From the NCBI GenBank assembly GCA_903929895.1, contig CAIYWM010000072.1:1-7523 (forward strand): 7,523 nucleotides of DNA, given 5' to 3'. The notes under the pieces are model-generated. The model ran no database searches and was not told where the DNA came from. It saw only the letters and a program-made list of their open reading frames with translations. This document shows positions 5,651 through 7,523 of the stretch, in pieces. This DNA is from an uncultured Alphaproteobacteria bacterium (GTDB lineage: Bacteria > Pseudomonadota > Alphaproteobacteria > Reyranellales > Reyranellaceae). How positions within the stretch are numbered: the stretch's first letter is position 1; each line of letters opens with the position of its first letter. A program made the translations under genes and the position numbers.

Positions 5651-7523
5651 ATGGAGCCGCTTCCCGTCGACGAGGCGCTGCCGCGTCTCAAGGCCGCGCT
5701 GGTGGCCGGCAATGCCGCCGTGCTGGTGGCACCGCCGGGCGCCGGCAAGACGACGCGCGTGCCGCTGGCGCTGCTCGATGCGCCCTGGCTAGGCGACCGC
5801 CGGATCGTGATGCAGGAGCCGCGACGGCTGGCCGCCCGCGCCGCCGCTCGCCGCATGGCCGCGACCCTGGGCGAAGCGGTCGGCGAGACCGTGGGCTATC
5901 GCGTCCGCTTCGATACCAAGGTCGGGCCGCGCACCCGCATCGAAGTGGTGACCGACGGACTGTTCCTGCGCCTGCTGCAGGACGACCCGTCGCTCGAGTC
6001 CGTGGGCTGCGTGATCTTCGATGAGCTGCACGAGCGCGGCCTCGAAACCGACCTGTCCTTTGCCCTGGTGCGCGAGGCGCAAACGGCGCTGCGCGAGGAT
6101 CTGCGCGTCGTGGCCATGTCGGCGACGCTCGATCCCGGCCCGGTGTCGGCTCGGCTGGGCGGTGCAGAAGTGATCGAGAGCGCGGGCCGCATGTTCCCCG
6201 TCGACACGCGCTATCTCGATCGCGAGTCCGCCGGCCGCATCGAGGACAGCGTCGCAGCCGCCGTGCGCCGCGCGCTCGCCGAGGAAACCGGCAGCGCGCT
6301 GGTCTTTCTGCCGGGCGTCGGCGAGATCCGCCGGGTCGAGGAGCGGCTGCAGGGCATCGGCCCCGATGTCGACGTGGCGCCGCTCTACGGCGACCTGTCA
6401 CCCACCGACCAGGACCGCGCCATCGCGCCATCGCCGCCGGGCCGGCGCAAGGTCGTGCTGGCAACGTCGATCGCCGAGACCAGCCTCACCATCGAGGGCG
6501 TGCGCATCGTGATCGACAGCGGCCAGATGCGCGTGCCGAAGTTCTCGCCGCGCTCGGGCATGACGCGGCTCGAGACCGTGAGGGTCAGCCAGGCCTCGGC
6601 CGACCAGCGCCGCGGTCGCGCCGGCCGCCTCGAACCCGGCATCTGCTATCGCCTGTGGCCGGAGCAGGCACAGCGCGGGCTGCTGCCCTTCACGCCGCCC
6701 GAGATCCTCGACGCCGACCTGGCGCCGCTGGCGCTTGAGCTGGCCGCCTGGGGCACCAGCGATGCCGCGAGCCTGCCATGGCTGACACCGCCACCCGCTG
6801 CTTCGCTCACCACGGCGCGGACCCTGCTGGCCGATCTTGGCGCCATCGACGGCAGTGGCGCCATCACGGCCCATGGCCGCGCCATGGCGCGCCTCGGGCA
6901 GCATCCGCGCATCGCCCATCTTGTCCTGAAAGGCCGCGAGCTGGGGCAAGGCAAGGTCGCCGCGCTGCTGGCCGCGATCCTCGGTGAACGCGATTTCCTG
7001 CGCCTACCGCCCGGGCAACGCGACGCCGATCTCCGGCACCGGGTCGACATTGCGTTGAGCGGGCGACGCGACGGTACCTTGCGCCTGATCCAGGAGGCGG
7101 CCCGACGCCTGATGCCGCGCGGCGGTGGCGAGGACCGCGCCGACATCGCCATGACGGGTCCGCTGCTGGCGCTGGCCTATCCCGACCGCATCGGACGCCG
7201 CCGGCCCGGCACGGCCGGGCGCTATCTGCTGTCGGGCGGTCGTGGTGCCGCGCTGCCCGAGGGCGATCCGATGGCGAACGAGGAATTCCTGGTCGTCGCC
7301 GATCTCGACGGCTCGGCGCAGGAGTCACGCATTTTCCTCGCCGCGCCGATCACCGCCGCGGAGATCGAGGACCTCTACGCCGACCGCATCGTCGACGAGC
7401 AGCTGGTGCAGTGGAGCGCGCGCGACGGCGCGGTGCTGGCGCGGCGGCGCCGCCGGCTGGGTGCGCTCGCGCTGGAGGACAAGCCGCTCGGCCGGCCCGA
7501 TCCCGACAAGGTGCAGGCCGCCA
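5651..7523 (+). CDS. hrpB: ATP-dependent DExH-box helicase HrpB (3' end outside the window)
   Basis: This is a DEAH/DExH superfamily 2 helicase of the bacterial HrpB type, a cytoplasmic NTP-dependent nucleic-acid helicase whose precise role is poorly defined in most bacteria. I translated it by hand: the frame stays open from 5651 to the window end, giving 624 codons of a family usually about 800-850 residues, so roughly 200 are missing. Motifs in order are Walker A APPGAGKTT (27-35), EPRRLAARAAARR (56-68), VTDG (100-103), the DExH box DELH (124-127), SAT (157-159), LATSIAETSLTIEGV (about 271-285) and QRRGRAGR (about 319-326). The C-terminal part matches the helicase-associated and HrpB-specific regions (for example ALAYPDRIGRRR). 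ATG 5651 gives MEPLPVDEALP, matching the usual HrpB start. An in-frame GTG at 5636 is an alternative, and an in-frame stop at 5585-5587 limits the N-terminus. No frameshift was seen. Confidence 0.95.
   Translation, partial: MEPLPVDEALPRLKAALVAGNAAVLVAPPGAGKTTRVPLALLDAPWLGDRRIVMQEPRRLAARAAARRMAATLGEAVGETVGYRVRFDTKVGPRTRIEVVTDGLFLRLLQDDPSLESVGCVIFDELHERGLETDLSFALVREAQTALREDLRVVAMSATLDPGPVSARLGGAEVIESAGRMFPVDTRYLDRESAGRIEDSVAAAVRRALAEETGSALVFLPGVGEIRRVEERLQGIGPDVDVAPLYGDLSPTDQDRAIAPSPPGRRKVVLATSIAETSLTIEGVRIVIDSGQMRVPKFSPRSGMTRLETVRVSQASADQRRGRAGRLEPGICYRLWPEQAQRGLLPFTPPEILDADLAPLALELAAWGTSDAASLPWLTPPPAASLTTARTLLADLGAIDGSGAITAHGRAMARLGQHPRIAHLVLKGRELGQGKVAALLAAILGERDFLRLPPGQRDADLRHRVDIALSGRRDGTLRLIQEAARRLMPRGGGEDRADIAMTGPLLALAYPDRIGRRRPGTAGRYLLSGGRGAALPEGDPMANEEFLVVADLDGSAQESRIFLAAPITAAEIEDLYADRIVDEQLVQWSARDGAVLARRRRRLGALALEDKPLGRPDPDKVQAA

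Noticed and set aside
5774..6031. Idea that the helicase is frameshifted or degenerate because it has DELH rather than the more common DEFH
   Set aside because: A DExH box with Leu is a conservative change, all other motifs are intact, and the frame is open to the window end. The missing C-terminus is a window-edge effect.
7195..7225. GC-rich inverted repeats within the 3' part of the window (for example around GCCCGGC/GCCGGGC, and again near 7440-7455)
   Set aside because: They lie inside the hrpB coding frame, have no T-run, and are explained by GC-rich Ala, Gly and Arg codons.
5688..7328. Several minus-strand open frames opposite the helicase gene
   Set aside because: They are Arg/Pro/Ala-rich shadows of hrpB, which is itself supported by all helicase motifs in order across an uninterrupted frame.

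Overview
The window is GC-rich (roughly two thirds G+C, strong G/C preference at third codon positions) and densely packed. Gene content and protein sequences fit an alphaproteobacterium of the Rhizobiales/Rhodospirillales type. This is inferred from protein style and gene sets, not from a marker gene, so the order is uncertain.

Positions 21-4132 on the + strand hold a complete ABC importer of the glycerol-3-phosphate/carbohydrate (Ugp/Mal, CUT1) type. The order is ATPase (21-1073), inner-membrane permease UgpA/MalF type (1070-1969), permease UgpE/MalG type (1980-2816) and periplasmic substrate-binding protein (2873-4132). The first junction is a 4-bp GTGA overlap, the second a 10-bp gap bridged by a five-codon mini-ORF, and the third a 56-bp gap with a strong Shine-Dalgarno. 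A 9-bp GC-rich hairpin followed by TTTT lies just after the binding-protein gene and looks like an intrinsic terminator. It is followed by a cytoplasmic GpdQ-type binuclear metallophosphoesterase (best start GTG 4209, end 4997). Together these suggest uptake of a phosphodiester or related phosphorylated compound followed by cytoplasmic hydrolysis. The order C-A-E-B-phosphodiesterase differs from E. coli ugpBAECQ, and a metallophosphoesterase stands where E. coli has the TIM-barrel enzyme UgpQ. The true ligand is not proven.

Positions 4998-5163 form a short gap with no secure gene. On the minus strand it contains a coding-like stretch starting at ATG 5151, which may be a gene remnant. The minus-strand gene at 5164-5568 encodes a single-domain VOC (glyoxalase-fold) protein resembling GLOD5/STM3117-type proteins. 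An 82-bp divergent intergenic region separates it from a + strand gene starting at 5651, which encodes the ATP-dependent DExH helicase HrpB. HrpB runs off the window end with about 624 codons present.

Most of the window is ordinary housekeeping and transport. The points most worth checking are the transporter-phosphodiesterase pairing, the hairpin that decides the phosphodiesterase start, the insertion in the ATPase helical subdomain and the possible gene remnant at 5000-5151. I found no RNA genes, CRISPR arrays, insertion sequences or phage features.
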